Below, one piece after another: positions 1 to 10,541 of a DNA stretch of 64,000 nt (its first letter is position 1; each line of letters starts with the position of its first letter). The notes under the pieces were generated by a model. The model was given only the letters and a program-made list of their open reading frames with translations. It did no database searches and was not told the DNA's origin. The stretch is taken from assembly GCF_030272615.1 (NCBI RefSeq), contig NC_081405.1, forward strand, positions 610,763,065 through 610,827,064, in the 5' to 3' direction. A program made the position numbers and the translations under genes. The stretch is from Cryptomeria japonica. Taxonomy: Eukaryota; Streptophyta; Pinopsida; Cupressales; Cupressaceae.

Positions 1-440
1 AGAAACATAGGGGAGGTAAGAATTTCAGAGGAAGAGGAAACTTTGGTAGAGGGCAGCCATCATCAAGAAATGAAGAGAAGCAAGGCCAAGAAGGCAGTGG
101 AGACTCTCAAAGAGGAGTATTTAGAGGATCCTATAGAGGAAGGAGCAATTTTAGGGGCAGGTTTGGAAACTCGGGAAGAGGAAATACAGTCTTCATCGGT
201 AGGTGTTATCATTGCAATCAAAGTTGGGCATACCATGAGTAAGTGCCCAGGGAAAGCCTCAAGCTCCACAAGCTCATACATGGGGGAAAGAAGAACTCAG
301 TTGTTGCAAGAGGAGGAAACTCAGAGTGTAACTTCTTCAATCAGCAAGGCAGGGCTAGTGACAAATGGAGAAAACTTGATGATGAGGAGAGCAATTGTCA
401 GGATACCCCAAGCTCAAGAGCCACCACAAAGGAAAAGCTT
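1..440 (+). pseudogene. Element A gag C-terminus with split CCHC zinc knuckle
   Basis: The sequence encodes the arginine- and glycine-rich tail of a gypsy gag, followed by a nucleocapsid zinc knuckle that binds RNA during particle assembly. The first half of the knuckle (C-Y-H-C, near 203-215) and the second half (G-H-T-M-S-K-C-P, near 227-251) are in different frames, so a small indel has broken the finger. A short Ser/Gln-rich linker leads into protease. The matrix and capsid part is outside the window. Confidence 0.75.
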
Positions 441-966
441 GTTTAGGACCACTTGTAGGTCACATGGGAAAATTTGTAAAGTGATTGTAGATTCAAGTTC
501 TACTAAGAATATTGTCTCAATTGAAATGGTGGACAAACTCAAACTGAAAAGATTGCCTCACCTCACTCCTTACAAGGTATCATGGCTCAACCGGGGTCAA
601 CATGTCTTGGTTGATGAATAAGTATGGGTGGATTTTGAAATTGGTGAGTATAAGGAAAAATTATTATGTGACATATTGCCTATGGATGATTGTCATTTGT
701 TGTTGGGCCATCCATGGCAATATGATGTGAGAGCTACTCATGATGGGGAAAAGAACAACTATCTTATCACCAAGAATGGGAAGAAGTACCAAATTGATCC
801 ACTACCTGATCCAAACAAAGAAAAGAAAAGAGGTTTGAGTGTGATGTTGATGAGAGGAAAAGAGTTTCTCAAAGTATTGAAGAAAGAAGACCATCAACGC
901 CATGCTATAGTGTTGAATCCTAGAGCTAAATCTAAGGCAAATCCAATGAGTGAAGTGCCTCAATAG
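441..966 (+). pseudogene. Element A aspartic protease (broken)
   Basis: This is a retroviral-type aspartic protease that would cut the Gag-Pol polyprotein. The catalytic motif is seen as V-D-S-S-S-T-K-N at about 487-510, where family members usually have D-S-G, so the glycine is replaced. The conserved second half of the fold, D-C-H-L-L-L-G-H-P-W-Q at about 688-720, is present. One stop at 619-621 separates two open segments (43-621 and 628-966) in the same reading sense. The region after the fold is a lysine-rich linker to RT. Confidence 0.85.
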
Positions 967-1617
967 GTGCAAGGTCTACTCAAAAAATATGCAGAAGTGA
1001 TAGGGGATGACATGCCTGATTCCTTGCCTCTAATGAGAGATGTGAATCATCAAATAGACTTAATACCAGGGGCCAATCTTCCAAACAAAAGCTGCCTACA
1101 AAATGACACCTAGTCAAAATGAAGAGATCGCCAAACAAGTGCAAGAACTCTTGGACAAAGGGTTTATCAAGAAGAGTTTGAGTCCATGTGTTTTTCCTAC
1201 TATATTAGTGCCTAAAAAGGGAGGAAAATGGAGAATGTGCACAGACTCCAAAGAAATCAACAAGATTACTATAAGGTATCAATTTCTCATACCAAGGATT
1301 GAGGACCTATTAGATAATCTAGGAGGTGCAAGCTATTTCATGAAGGTGGACTTGAAGTCTAGTTATCATCAGATCAGAATCATACCTGGAGATGAATAGA
1401 ATACAACCTTTAGAACCAATGTAAGCCTATATGAGTGGTTGGTGATGCCATTTGGCCTCACCAATGCACCTAGTACCTTCCAAAGGCTCATGAATGAAGT
1501 CTTAGTTGAGTTTATTGGTAGATTTTTAATTGTGTATCTTGATGACATTTTGATCTATGGGAGGTTTAAGGAGGAACACCTTAGGCATTTGGAGATGGTT
1601 TTGAAGAAGTTTCGACT
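967..1617 (+). pseudogene. Element A reverse transcriptase, fingers and palm
   Basis: This is the N-terminal half of a Ty3-type reverse transcriptase. Recognisable blocks are the fingers motif (G-F-I-K-K-S-L-S-P near 1160), K-W-R-M-C-T-D-S (near 1227), the palm motif M-K-V-D-L-K-S-S-Y-H-Q-I (near 1339), [10 protein letters not shown] (near 1442) and the catalytic Y-L-D-D-I-L-I-Y (near 1536-1560). Stops lie at about 965 and 1397, and the reading frame slips between 1399 and 1439. The ORF is cut at about 1617 by the LINE insertion and resumes near 6556. Confidence 0.92.
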
Positions 1618-1770
1618 AATTAAAAAAAAAAAAAGGTTTTCAGGACTCGAAACCTTTAACATAGGAGATTGAGATAAGACACCAAAAAGTCTAGTGCTTA
1701 AGAACCTCTTACAAAATGACTGGAAAAAAAACCAGCAAACAAAAAGGATAGCTAAGAAACAAAGAAGGCA

Positions 1771-3490
1771 CTACCCAGCTATATTCTTCAATAGGTCCTC
1801 CACCTTTTTCACCAGTTGGTTGTATGTGGCCCTGACAATTTTGAGGCCTTCCAGGTCCTTGTTAGGTTTCTTTTCCTTCTTTTTACCTTTGGTACAAGTT
1901 CTGGGACCTTGAGCTTCCCCTGTTCCTTCAGTATCCGGGTCAATATCCAAGATTTTTTTTTCTTCATCTAGTTTGTTGATGAGAGTGTTGGTGTTGTTAG
2001 CTGAAATCTTCAAGATTCTTAAACTCTGTTCAACAATTCTCTTCAGACACTCCTCAATTTTTCCGACTTTACTAACAGTATCCGAGATAGTTTGGTCATT
2101 AGCATCAACAAGACTCCTTTCCAGGAAATCCTTCTCTATTTTCTCAAACTTGAGGTTGAAGGCATCTCTTATGTTTTCAGATTTAGCAATGGCACTTTTC
2201 AGGTCCTCTATGTAATTAGCCATGGTCTTCCCTTCCCCAGTATTGATGGTTTCCAAAATCAGAATTCTGTTGTAGAGTTTTTTGTTTTCGTCCATAGCTT
2301 TCTTGTAACCATTAATAAGCCATTCCATAGTATCCATGAAACCTTGCATACCCTTAGGTGGAGGTTTAGGTGGGGGTCAGCCTTATCGGGGGTTTCTTGT
2401 TCCTTTTTAGGGGTGTCTTAGATATTAGTGGTTGTGTCCTCAACCCTAAGAGCCTCTTCCATGGTCACCTTCTCCATATTTTGTTCGGCTTCCAAGATCC
2501 TTACTTGTTTATGGACTTCCAATTCCTTAACAATCTCATCCTTCTTATTGTGCTTTTTCTTGGTCTGGGTGTGAGCTTTTGTCTTCTTCTTTAGCAACCC
2601 TTGAGCGTTCTCCTCCTCAGAATATTTCGAGACCTCCTCCTCCGAGGAAAGCCTAATCTGGGATCTGCCTTTAGGCTTTTTGCCCTTAGAGGAAGAAGGT
2701 CTTGTTTTGATGTGTTTCCTCTTCTTCCCACTTTCATAATCCAAAACATCCATGCTATCCTCAGTATCACTTGAAGGGTCACTGTCAGACTCCTTCTCCA
2801 CTAAGAAGGTAGAGTCAGACCCCTCATCCTCAGAATCCACAGAGGGATACATATGGGAAATTTTATTGGCCTTGAGATGGTCATAAATAAGGACCATTAG
2901 GCCTTGATGCATGGTAGTATCCCCCATTGGGTTATCTTTGTAGGCCTTAATAGTAGCATTCATCGAGCAGTGAAGAAAATAAGGGAAATTAACCTTTTCA
3001 TTGTGCCTAAAATGATTTAGTAGAATGAAGTGATAACCATAAAATTTTGTGAGCCTACCATCTAGTGTGATGTAGCACATTAAAACAAAGAGGACCTCCC
3101 ACCAGGGTTTGACAAAAGCCATAGGCGGGTAGTAGGTTTTGCTCAACTTTACTAGTCATTTTTTCTCATTCTCGGTTTTTGAGTATCTTTTGATAGCTTC
3201 CTTATTGACTTTCCTATCTTTATAGAAGTTGCAACCTTCTCTTGTGAGGCTCGTGACTTGGGCAATTAGATCCTCATCAATTTCAATAGTTTGGTCTCCC
3301 ATTTTCAGCATACCCTTTCTCCAGTTTTTGTAGAAAAAATAGGTAACCATGCCATCTCATCCGTGGAGTCTCTCCATGAATTTTGAGAGACCACCTTTCT
3401 ACAGAATACCCCAGACCTCCTCCTTCTATTTCCATTCTTTGCAGCTGCTTGGTTTGTATCGCCTCCTGTTACCACCGATGTTCTCACTAT
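1771..3490 (-). pseudogene. Element B downstream ORF, unknown N-terminal domain plus charged coiled-coil tail
   Basis: The open blocks at 3350-3156, 3146-2418 and 2349-1771, read on the - strand, form one degenerate protein of about 500 residues. I do not recognise its family. Its N-terminal part aligns by eye with the ORF at 30838-32431 throughout, including E-E-V-W, the W-x-x-G-M-L-K stretch, a V-T-x-L-x-x-E-G block, Y-I-T-L-D-G-R and F-R-H-x-x-x-V-N-F-P-Y-F-L. The middle is acidic and serine-rich (S-D-S-D-P-S-S-D-T-E-D), then lysine-rich (S-G-K-K-R-K-H), and the C-terminal 190 residues are heptad-like and probably coiled coil. It may be an RNA-binding or particle protein of the LINE (inference). 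Confidence 0.6.
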
Positions 3491-3789
3491 TCAAAGATAA
3501 ATTTTGAAACTTGCAGAGCAAATTAGCCAGAGAGCTTTTCAAAAATATCAAGGTTACCTAGAAAGCGTGGGGACTAATGGCATAGGTATTATAATGAGTG
3601 AGTCTCTCATTATTATAATGACTCGAAGTACTCCGACTAGTCCTTTTCATTATTATCCTGTCCATCAAGAATCTTTGGAGTGCTTCTAAATTGATCATTA
3701 AAAATGATTTGCCTGACATTTTTGGGGAGTCCTTGTTCTCCTATCCATATAATCATTTCCTCTTTGTTAACCACTGCATTGACAGCCTA

Positions 3790-4224
3790 GTCAGGAGAGC
3801 CATTGGCCTCCCGGTAAATGTGGGATATGTAGCTTTTTTAAAAAGTGCTAATAAGGTCTATAGTAGTATTGATTATATTGTTGATCGACCATGAGGGTTT
3901 TAAGATCCCCTTAAGACATTTTATGATATTGTTTGAGTCCCCTTCAATCCATAAGTATGGGCAGTTCCATTTTTTAGCAAGGAGGATACCTTGGAGAGCT
4001 GCCATTGCTTCAACTTTATGGTTTGTTTGGGTTCCAATAGGGACAGCAACCATTTCCTTGCAAATTCCTTTGTCATCTCTAAGAACAACTCCACAACCTG
4101 AAGGACCTAGGTTACCTTTGGTAGTATCGTCAAAATTAACTTTAAACCAACCATAAGGGGGGGTTTGCCATCTAGCTTCAAGTCTTTTATTGTGGTTGGG
4201 GTTAGAACCGTCGGTGATCTTCAA
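3790..4224 (-). pseudogene. Element B RNase H domain
   Basis: This is a plant LINE RNase H, which removes RNA from the RNA:DNA hybrid. The - strand translation shows the start signature G-W-F-K-V-N-F-D-D-T-T-K-G-N (catalytic Asp in N-F-D), then G-x-G-V-V-L-R-D, the second acidic position K-V-E-A-M-A-A-L and the third I-E-G-D-S-N-N. The C-terminal D/N-containing helix is degraded near 3790. A domain starting G-W-x-K-x-N-x-D-G is typical of the RNase H appended to plant L1-clade ORF2. Confidence 0.88.
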
Positions 4225-4459
4225 GTTCTAAGCACTTAGGATATTTGATTCCTCAGAGTTGTTTGAGAAACAAGGACCCTCAATGATCCCAATATTTTCC
4301 ACAATTGCCCATTGAATTTTCTAGAATACAATATCCTAATTGAGGGAGACATCCTTGAAGATTTGATTATTTCTTTATTTCCATAGTCCCCACAGGATGT
4401 GAGGAAGAGATAGCTGCCATAAAGATCTCGAATAGGAGTTAGTCCATTTTAAATTCCAG

Positions 4460-4840
4460 GAGGAAAACAGATCACTAATAGTGTTAGGAAACACCAAGTC
4501 AATGCTAAAACTTTTAAGAAATCTATCCTAGACTAAGGTTGAGTAGGAACAGTGGATGGCAAGGTGGTCCATAGACTCTTCTTTCAGAAGGCACATAGCA
4601 CATCTATTAGGGAAGGCAAAGCCTCTACCTTTAGGTTGTCTAGGGTCAGGATCTTATTTTGGAGGATGGTCCAGAAGAAGAAATTGATTTTAGGGGTAAG
4701 ACCCTTAATCCAGGCTTTTGACCAGTAACAATTTCCAAAAGGGGTGGGTGAAAGGACACGATACATAGAGGAAATAGTTAAAGTACCTTTGGGCTCATGT
4801 TTCCAAATCATGGAGTCTACCTCTTTATTCAACCAGACCG
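4460..4840 (-). pseudogene. Element B zf-RVT-like connector
   Basis: The - strand encodes the region between RT and RNase H in plant LINE ORF2. The diagnostic pattern is W-S-K-A-W-I-K-G-L-T-P-K-I-N-F-F-F-W, then N-K-I-L-T-L-D-N-L, followed in the next segment by a Cys/His patch (C-A-M-C ... M-D-H-L) in the usual position of the zf-RVT finger. The stretch is interrupted by stops and by a frame change. The homologous segment in L2 is at 23330-23600. Confidence 0.8.
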
Positions 4841-5173
4841 CAGACAGATGGATCTTGAGCTTAGAAAGGCTAGGGTGGATGCTTTCAATATTCTACCAAT
4901 TGTTACCCACCCAATACTCAGCAATTAAGGAGGAAAAGTTCTAATACAAGAGGGAGCATGGGGGGCCCATTCATTGATTTCTATCAAAGGTTTACCAAAA
5001 AGCTAGGGATCCTCCCAAAATTTAACTTTCCTACCATTTCCTACTTTCCAGATCACTACTTTGGCTATACTTTCTTTGCATTTAGAGGCATGATTCCATA
5101 TGTGGGATCCATTAATACTGAGATCCAAATTGATAAAAGAAGAAAGAGAGGAGGACATAAGAGAGTACTTAAT

Positions 5174-6555
5174 TCACCAAATTTTACACCACTCAGTGTC
5201 TAAATGAAACATTCTCCAGACTTGTTTGGACAGGAGAGCTTCATTTAAGGTTCGAATTCTCCTCAGGCCCAGACCTCCTTTGCTTTTCAGTCTATAGACC
5301 TGGTCCGAAGCCACCAAAGACATTCTTTTCTTGTCCTCAACCCCAGACCATAGGAATATTCTTTGCATTTTTTTGATTGCATTAGCATGCTTAACTGGAA
5401 TTCTGAAAAGACTTAGAGCATAAATCAGAATACTTTGAAGAGAAGCTTTAAGTAGTTGGAGCTTTCCAGCCTAACATAAGAGGGCTCCTTTCCAACCAGC
5501 TAATTTTTTATCAAATTTGTCAACTAGAGAACTCCAGAAGGAGTCAGGAGGTGCAGTGCCCATGGGGAGACCAAGGTAGATAGTAGGAAGATCAACAATC
5601 CTACACTCCAGGATTCTACTGATTCTCTGTTGTCTTCTCTTAGTAGTATTGATGAAACAAACTTTTCTTTTGGCCTAGTTAATAAGCTGACCAGAAGCAG
5701 AGGCAAACTTACAAAGAGTACTCTTCAAGATTTTAGCTTCAGATATACTAGATTCCCCCATGATAATAGTATCATCAACAAACTATTGATGGGAACAAAG
5801 ATGATCAGTAGAGGAAGGTTGGAGTCCCTTAAAGGAGTCTTGCAAAACCATATTTTCCATTGTCCTTCCAAAACATTCTGCCATAATAATGAAGAGGATG
5901 GGGGAAATAGGATCCTCTTGCCTTAGACCTCTAGAAGCTTGGAAGAAGGGAGATGGGGAGCCATTGACAAGGTTAGCAAATGAGGAAGAGGTGATAAGTT
6001 GGGTGATGAGGTCCATAACTCTGGAGGAGAAACCAAAAGACATAAGAACCTTCTTGAGAAATGACCAGTCAACCCTGTCATAGGCTTTGGAGAGATCAAG
6101 CTTGAGGATGAGACCCTGCTTCTTTTCTCTAACAAGAGAGTGGATGTTCTCATGGAAAGTTAAAATAGAGTCAAGAATTTGTCATCCAGGGACAACCATT
6201 TTGTTGGTGATTAATTATAGCAGGAAGGACAGACAAAAATCTAGAAGTTAGAACCTTGGAGATAATCTTATAAAATGAATTGCAAAGACTGATAGGTCTA
6301 AACTTGTCCATAGAGTCAGTGCCTTGAGTTTTTGGAATAAGAGAAATAAAAGTACCATTGATCTCTTTCAAAAGTTTTCTAGCCCCGAAAAATTCCTTAA
6401 CCCCATTGGAGACACCTTCCCCAACAATATCCCAAAAAACTTGAAAAAAGAACATGGGGAAACCATCTAGGCCAGGTGTTTTGTTACCATCAAAGGAGAA
6501 GATAGCACTTTTAATTTATAAAATCAAAGGAATAGAAGAAAGGGAGGCATTATTT
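5174..6555 (-). pseudogene. Element B LINE reverse transcriptase
   Basis: This is a non-LTR reverse transcriptase on the - strand, used for target-primed reverse transcription. In order it shows K-T-P-G-L-D-G-F-P (near 6490), F-I-S-L-I-P-K-T and F-R-P-I-S-L-C-N (6290-6350), the catalytic block L-K-L-D-L-S-K-A-Y-D (near 6090), G-L-R-Q-E-D-P-I-S-P (near 5920), the second catalytic block F-V-D-D-T-I-I-M-G (near 5770) and the thumb L-G-L-P-M-G (near 5570). Both catalytic Asp blocks survive although several stops and frame changes break the ORF. The endonuclease domain is missing through 5' truncation. Confidence 0.92.
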
Positions 6556-7300
6556 TGATCATCAAGGTTTTGGAGGATTTGAAGGAGGCTCAACTCAAGA
6601 TTAACCTTGAAAAATGTGAGTTTTTGAAAATAGAGCTTGTATACCTTGGTTTTGTTATTTCTCATGGATGTTTAAAAATGGATCCAAGTAAGGTAGAAGC
6701 AATACTTAATTGGAATATCCTTAGGGGCATAAGTTAAGTTAGAAGCTTTCATGGAATGACATCTTTTTATAGGAAATTTGTGAGAAACTTTAGCCATGTT
6801 TGTGCTCCTATTCTAAATACCATTAAAGGAGGGATTAAGTGTCACTTTAAGTGGATAGAGGAAGCCAATAAGGGGTTTGAAATGTTGAGAACCAAGATAG
6901 AAGAGCTGCCAACCCTTAGATTACTTGACTTCAATCATTTGTTTACAGTAGAATGTGATGCAAGACAAAGGGAAATAGAGGCAATTTTAAGCCAAGAGGG
7001 ACATATTATAGCTTTCTTCTCAGAAAAGTTAAATGAAGCTAAGCAAAGGTACTCCATATATGACTTGGATTTGTATGCAATGGCTCAAGCACTAAAAAAG
7101 TAGTGCCATTATTTTGTGCCCAAATAATTTGTAGTCTTCAATGACAACAATGCCCTTAGTTTCCTTAATGGGCAAGAGAAGTTGAACCAAAGACACCTAA
7201 AGTGGGTTGAGTACCTACAATCCTATACATTCAATATCAAACACAAGAAAGAGACAACCAAAAAAGTAGCCGATGCACTAAGTAGGAGAATCATGACCAT
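6556..7300 (+). pseudogene. Element A RT thumb and RNase H
   Basis: This is the continuation of element A pol after the LINE. It begins V-L-E-D-L-K-E-A-Q-L-K-I-N-L, then K-C-E-F-L-K and Y-L-G-F-V-I-S-H-G, the classic gypsy RT end. After S-F-H-G-M-T-S-F-Y-R-K-F comes the RNase H: F-T-V-E-C-D-A-R (usually D-A-S), I-A-F-F-S-E-K-L-N-E-A-K, Y-D-L-D-L-Y-A-M, then F-N-D-N-N-A-L where T-D-H is usual, and V-A-D-A-L-S-R-R. Stops at about 6735, 7102 and 7124 make it non-functional. Confidence 0.92.
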
Positions 7301-8289
7301 GCAGGAGATTCAATTGCAAAGTGTGGGTTTGAGTGACTTAAAAGACCTCTATAAGGATGATAAGCATTTTGCAGAGATATATAATGTTTGTATTGATTTT
7401 TCTAACACCTCACATGTCTCTTATTCAAAATACATGATACAAGAGGGTTTTCTATTCAAAGGTCATCTTTTTTTCATACCTCAATGTTCAATGAGGAAAA
7501 ATATTATTCAAGAGAAGCATCAAGTAGGTCTTAGAGGTTTTATTATTGGCCTAAGTTGCAATCAAAAGTGAGAAGGTTTGTAGAGAAATGTACCATCTAC
7601 CAAAGAGAAAAAGGAACCTAAAGTAATGCAAGTCTATATCAACCCTTGGTCATACCTCAAAGGCCTTGGGAATGTTTGAGCATGGATTTTGTGTTAGGCT
7701 TGCCTAGGACACCAAGAGGATTTGATAGTGTGCATGTGGTGGTAGATAGGTTTAACAAAATGACACATTTTATACCTTGCAAGAGCATCAATGATGCCAT
7801 CTATATTGTAGGCCTCTTCTTCAAAGAGATAGTCATAATTCATGGTCTTCCAATTAGCATTGTTAGTGATAGAGATGTGAAGTTTTTGAGCCATTTTTGG
7901 AGGACACTTTGGAGGAAGTTGGGAACCAATTTATCTTTCTCATCTTCCTATCATCCTCAATCAAATGGTCAGATAGAGGTAGTTAACTAGTCATTGGGTA
8001 ACTTGCTAAGATGTCTTACCAAACAACATGGGTAGACTTGGGATCTAGTACTAGGACCAGCAAGATATGCATATAATGACTCAGTGAACCATATCATAAG
8101 TAAAATTCCTTTTGAGATAGTGTATGGGTTCCATCCTAGGGGCATATTAGAGCTCAGAGATCTCAGTTCAATGGTACCCAAGAGTGCACAAGGGGAGAAC
8201 TTTGCAGAAGGTATTAAAGAGGTACATGACAAGGTAAGGCGGTCCTTGCAACAAAAATCTGAGTGGTATAAGGTTAAAGCTGATAAAAC
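7301..8289 (+). pseudogene. Element A integrase, zinc-binding and catalytic core
   Basis: The integrase would insert the cDNA into chromatin. The H2C2 zinc region is degraded (C-T-I-Y-Q in place of C-x-x-C-Q near 7590). The DDE core is readable: S-M-D-F-V-L-G-L-P (first Asp near 7687), S-D-R-D-V-K-F (second Asp near 7870) and [10 protein letters not shown] (Glu near 7975). It then runs through Y-N-D-S-V-N-H and P-F-E-I-V-Y-G. The ORF is interrupted at 8289 by element C, and the next codons are at 12685. Confidence 0.92.
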
Positions 8290-9088
8290 TGTTAGGATTG
8301 ATGATAGTCCCAAAGATACTGAGAGGCGGAGGGGGGGTGAATCAGTATCTAACCAGTTAACAAAATATTTAACCTTATTAAGTATTTTGCATTCCAAAAT
8401 AGTGTACCGGTAAACAAGAATTAATGCAGTAAATATGAATAGTAAAGACAACATAGAAAGCACACCATAACACAAGATGTTAAATGAGGAAACCTAGTGT
8501 GGGAAAAACCTCGGTGGGATTTGTGATTCACAATATTCACTCACTGACCAATGAATGGATATTACTTACAAGAGGGGCCTGCATATGTAGGAAGGCCAAC
8601 TTCTTAGAGCTCACTACTCAATTACGAAAGGAAGTCTCACTGACTTACGAAATAGATTATGAAAATCCAATATAGTGTACTGCTACAAAATAGCATCTGC
8701 TATGCTAGGTTCAGTACCGGTTTAAGCTCATACAATAACTATAAAAAATATACAAAATTTGCTTTAATATTCGCTTAGCACTTCTACCATCATATGTCCA
8801 TCCATCACTATTCTCTTATCTTACAAAATGATTTACAAGACCTCATACATATATTATTCTATTACAATATGCCATGGTGGCTTACAAAAGATATTAAATA
8901 CAATAAGCAAAACTTTATTCCTATCGGCTGGGATGTCGATGAACATTGTTATCGCTATCGGTGAAGTGCCTGCCGATGCCGGTGCTAGTGCTAGTGCCTG
9001 AAGATATCCACAAGGTTGTCGGTAAGTTGACATCAATGACAACACCTTCAATCACCTTCAATTCTCATTGGAGTGTGCAATGCCAACA
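8290..9088 (-). repeat. Element C 3' LTR
   Basis: This LTR of about 799 bp matches 11921-12684. It contains the GTGGGAAAAACC and GGTGGGATTTGTG block found in the LTRs of D and, more weakly, E and F. The boundaries are set by the inverted ends tgttagg and gccaaca and by the adjacent polypurine tract. ORFs reported within it are not coding. Confidence 0.9.
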
Positions 9089-9103
9089 ATCTCTCCCATT
9101 GGC
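9089..9103 (-). other. Element C polypurine tract
   Basis: On the - strand AATGGGAGAGAT abuts the LTR start TGTTGG, the position expected for the primer of plus-strand DNA synthesis. It is slightly decayed compared with AAAGGGGGAGAT in element D. Confidence 0.7.
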
Positions 9104-9460
9104 ATTGATGGCAACACTCATGAGAAAAATCCATTAATCGTATCCAAAAATGAAGTCCAAAATTTTACCAAAAATGTGTGCTCCATAATGTGTGCTCCCC
9201 TAAGCAAATGATCTCCTCTGGTAATCATTTTTCTCAGTCCTACTACTCCCCCTTTGACATCAAAGACAAAGGTTGTCAAAATTGCCAAATGAGTGCAGTC
9301 TTCAATTTGAACCTTGTAACCGGTTGGTTACAATCTAGAATAAGTCTGCTAAAACCAAATTCAAGCTCTGAGTAAACCTGTTACTGTCCCTCAAAGCTTC
9401 CTCTATTCTCTTAATAGTACTGGTGAGATGATGCATTTTCTCTTCTGGTGTCTTCTATCC

Positions 9461-10095
9461 TTAAATTAGTGCCTCAGAGATCTCTTTCCTTAGAGAGATG
9501 AGGTTATCTAACTTTGGACTGAGTCTACATTTTAGCTCTTTGGCTTTTCCTGTTATTCTTTCCTTCTCTTTCTCTAACTTCTCCAATTTTTCCTCAAATC
9601 CAGCAATTCCTTGTTCAATAACTGATATAGGTTCAGATGAACCAATGATATTATCAACTATGTCATTAATCTCCTTTTGAACTTTGTTGATTTCCTTGTC
9701 AATATCCACTGTCAAAAGATTTGTCTTACAAGTGTCTCTATACAGTTCCTTGAACTCCATAATTGTTTTATCCAGTACCGGTAAAAGAGTGTCAATGTGT
9801 TTCATGCACTTCTTTATTGTTTCTTCAAAGAATTTTTTCTTTCCTTCTCCATTTTCTCCTTAAATGTTTCTTTATTTATTTGATCTACTGTCAGTATATT
9901 GCCAGTAATATATTTAGACAATGTGTCTAATTGTCTCAAAGAATCCTTATTATCTACATTGCATTTGGGTGCAATTAACTTAAGAATAGGAATTGTATCA
10001 TCTATTGCCTTATAGGCCAATGCATTACAATCTGTAATTTTCTTTATTGAATCCAAGAGTACTTCAGTCACATTGGTGGGTCTAAATTTTGTCAT
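9461..10095 (-). pseudogene. Element C structural protein, C-terminal helical segment
   Basis: Two open blocks (10095-9814 and 9805-9461) read on the - strand encode a charged helical segment with long heptad-like stretches. It matches the D-element segment 35714-35184 closely, including D-S-L-R-Q-L-D-T-L-S-K-Y-I-T and the N-terminal A-I-D-D-T-I-P-I-L-K. It is probably the end of the protein that starts at 11849. I recognise no known domain, and coiled-coil multimerisation is an inference. Confidence 0.6.
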
Positions 10096-10541
10096 TGAAG
10101 TACTGGATGTCTATCCAACTACCTTCACAATCTCAGTGCTACCGGTGGGAGTAATGAATTTTCCTAAATCGACCTCTGGTGGGTTAGTTTGTGTCTGCAT
10201 TTGTACTAGCAAAGGTTTTGACTTTTTAGTGGTTGTCGGTGGCACTGTCTTAGTGTGTACCTATGAATCAACATGTTTCTCTGCTTGTTTCTCTACTTGT
10301 TTTACAATCTTATCTACCGGTATCTCTATCTATTTTTCTGCATTGTCCACTACTAGTATCTTAGATGTTGTCTCTGTTGGTTTCTCAATACTTGCATTAG
10401 TGTTATTAGTAACCATGCCACTAATCAAGGGATCAACTAAATGTTCAGTTTTCTCTAACCTCTCTGTTTGAGTCTCAACCCCAATCTCAATGTTTTTAGC
10501 CAGTTGCTTGGTATCAACAAATTTTTCTTTTCCTCGGCGAT

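Larger units (their letters stand above)
1618..6555 (-). mobile_element. Element B: L1-type LINE with an extra downstream ORF, inserted in element A
   Basis: This is a - strand non-LTR retrotransposon, truncated at its 5' side (about 6555) within the RT fingers. Along the - strand it carries RT, zf-RVT-like connector, RNase H, and then a further homologous-to-L2 ORF at 3490-1771. The flanks show a weak duplication candidate: ggttttgaagaagttt (about 1595) against ggttttggaggatttg (about 6568). The sense-strand 3' terminus at about 1634-1622 is a run of 13 T, not A, which is odd for an L1-type element. All ORFs carry stops. The identity of the 3' third as part of the same LINE is inferred from the same arrangement in L2. 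Confidence 0.78.

Noticed and set aside
1643-1660. A tRNA gene at the LINE B end
   Set aside because: Only a T-arm/B-box-like word is present, with no cloverleaf or A-box upstream.
8484-8675. Small frames beginning M-R-K-P-S-V-G-K-T at 8484, 12112, 34193 and 40003
   Set aside because: They sit at the same place in four LTR copies of C and D and only reflect the conserved non-coding LTR block.
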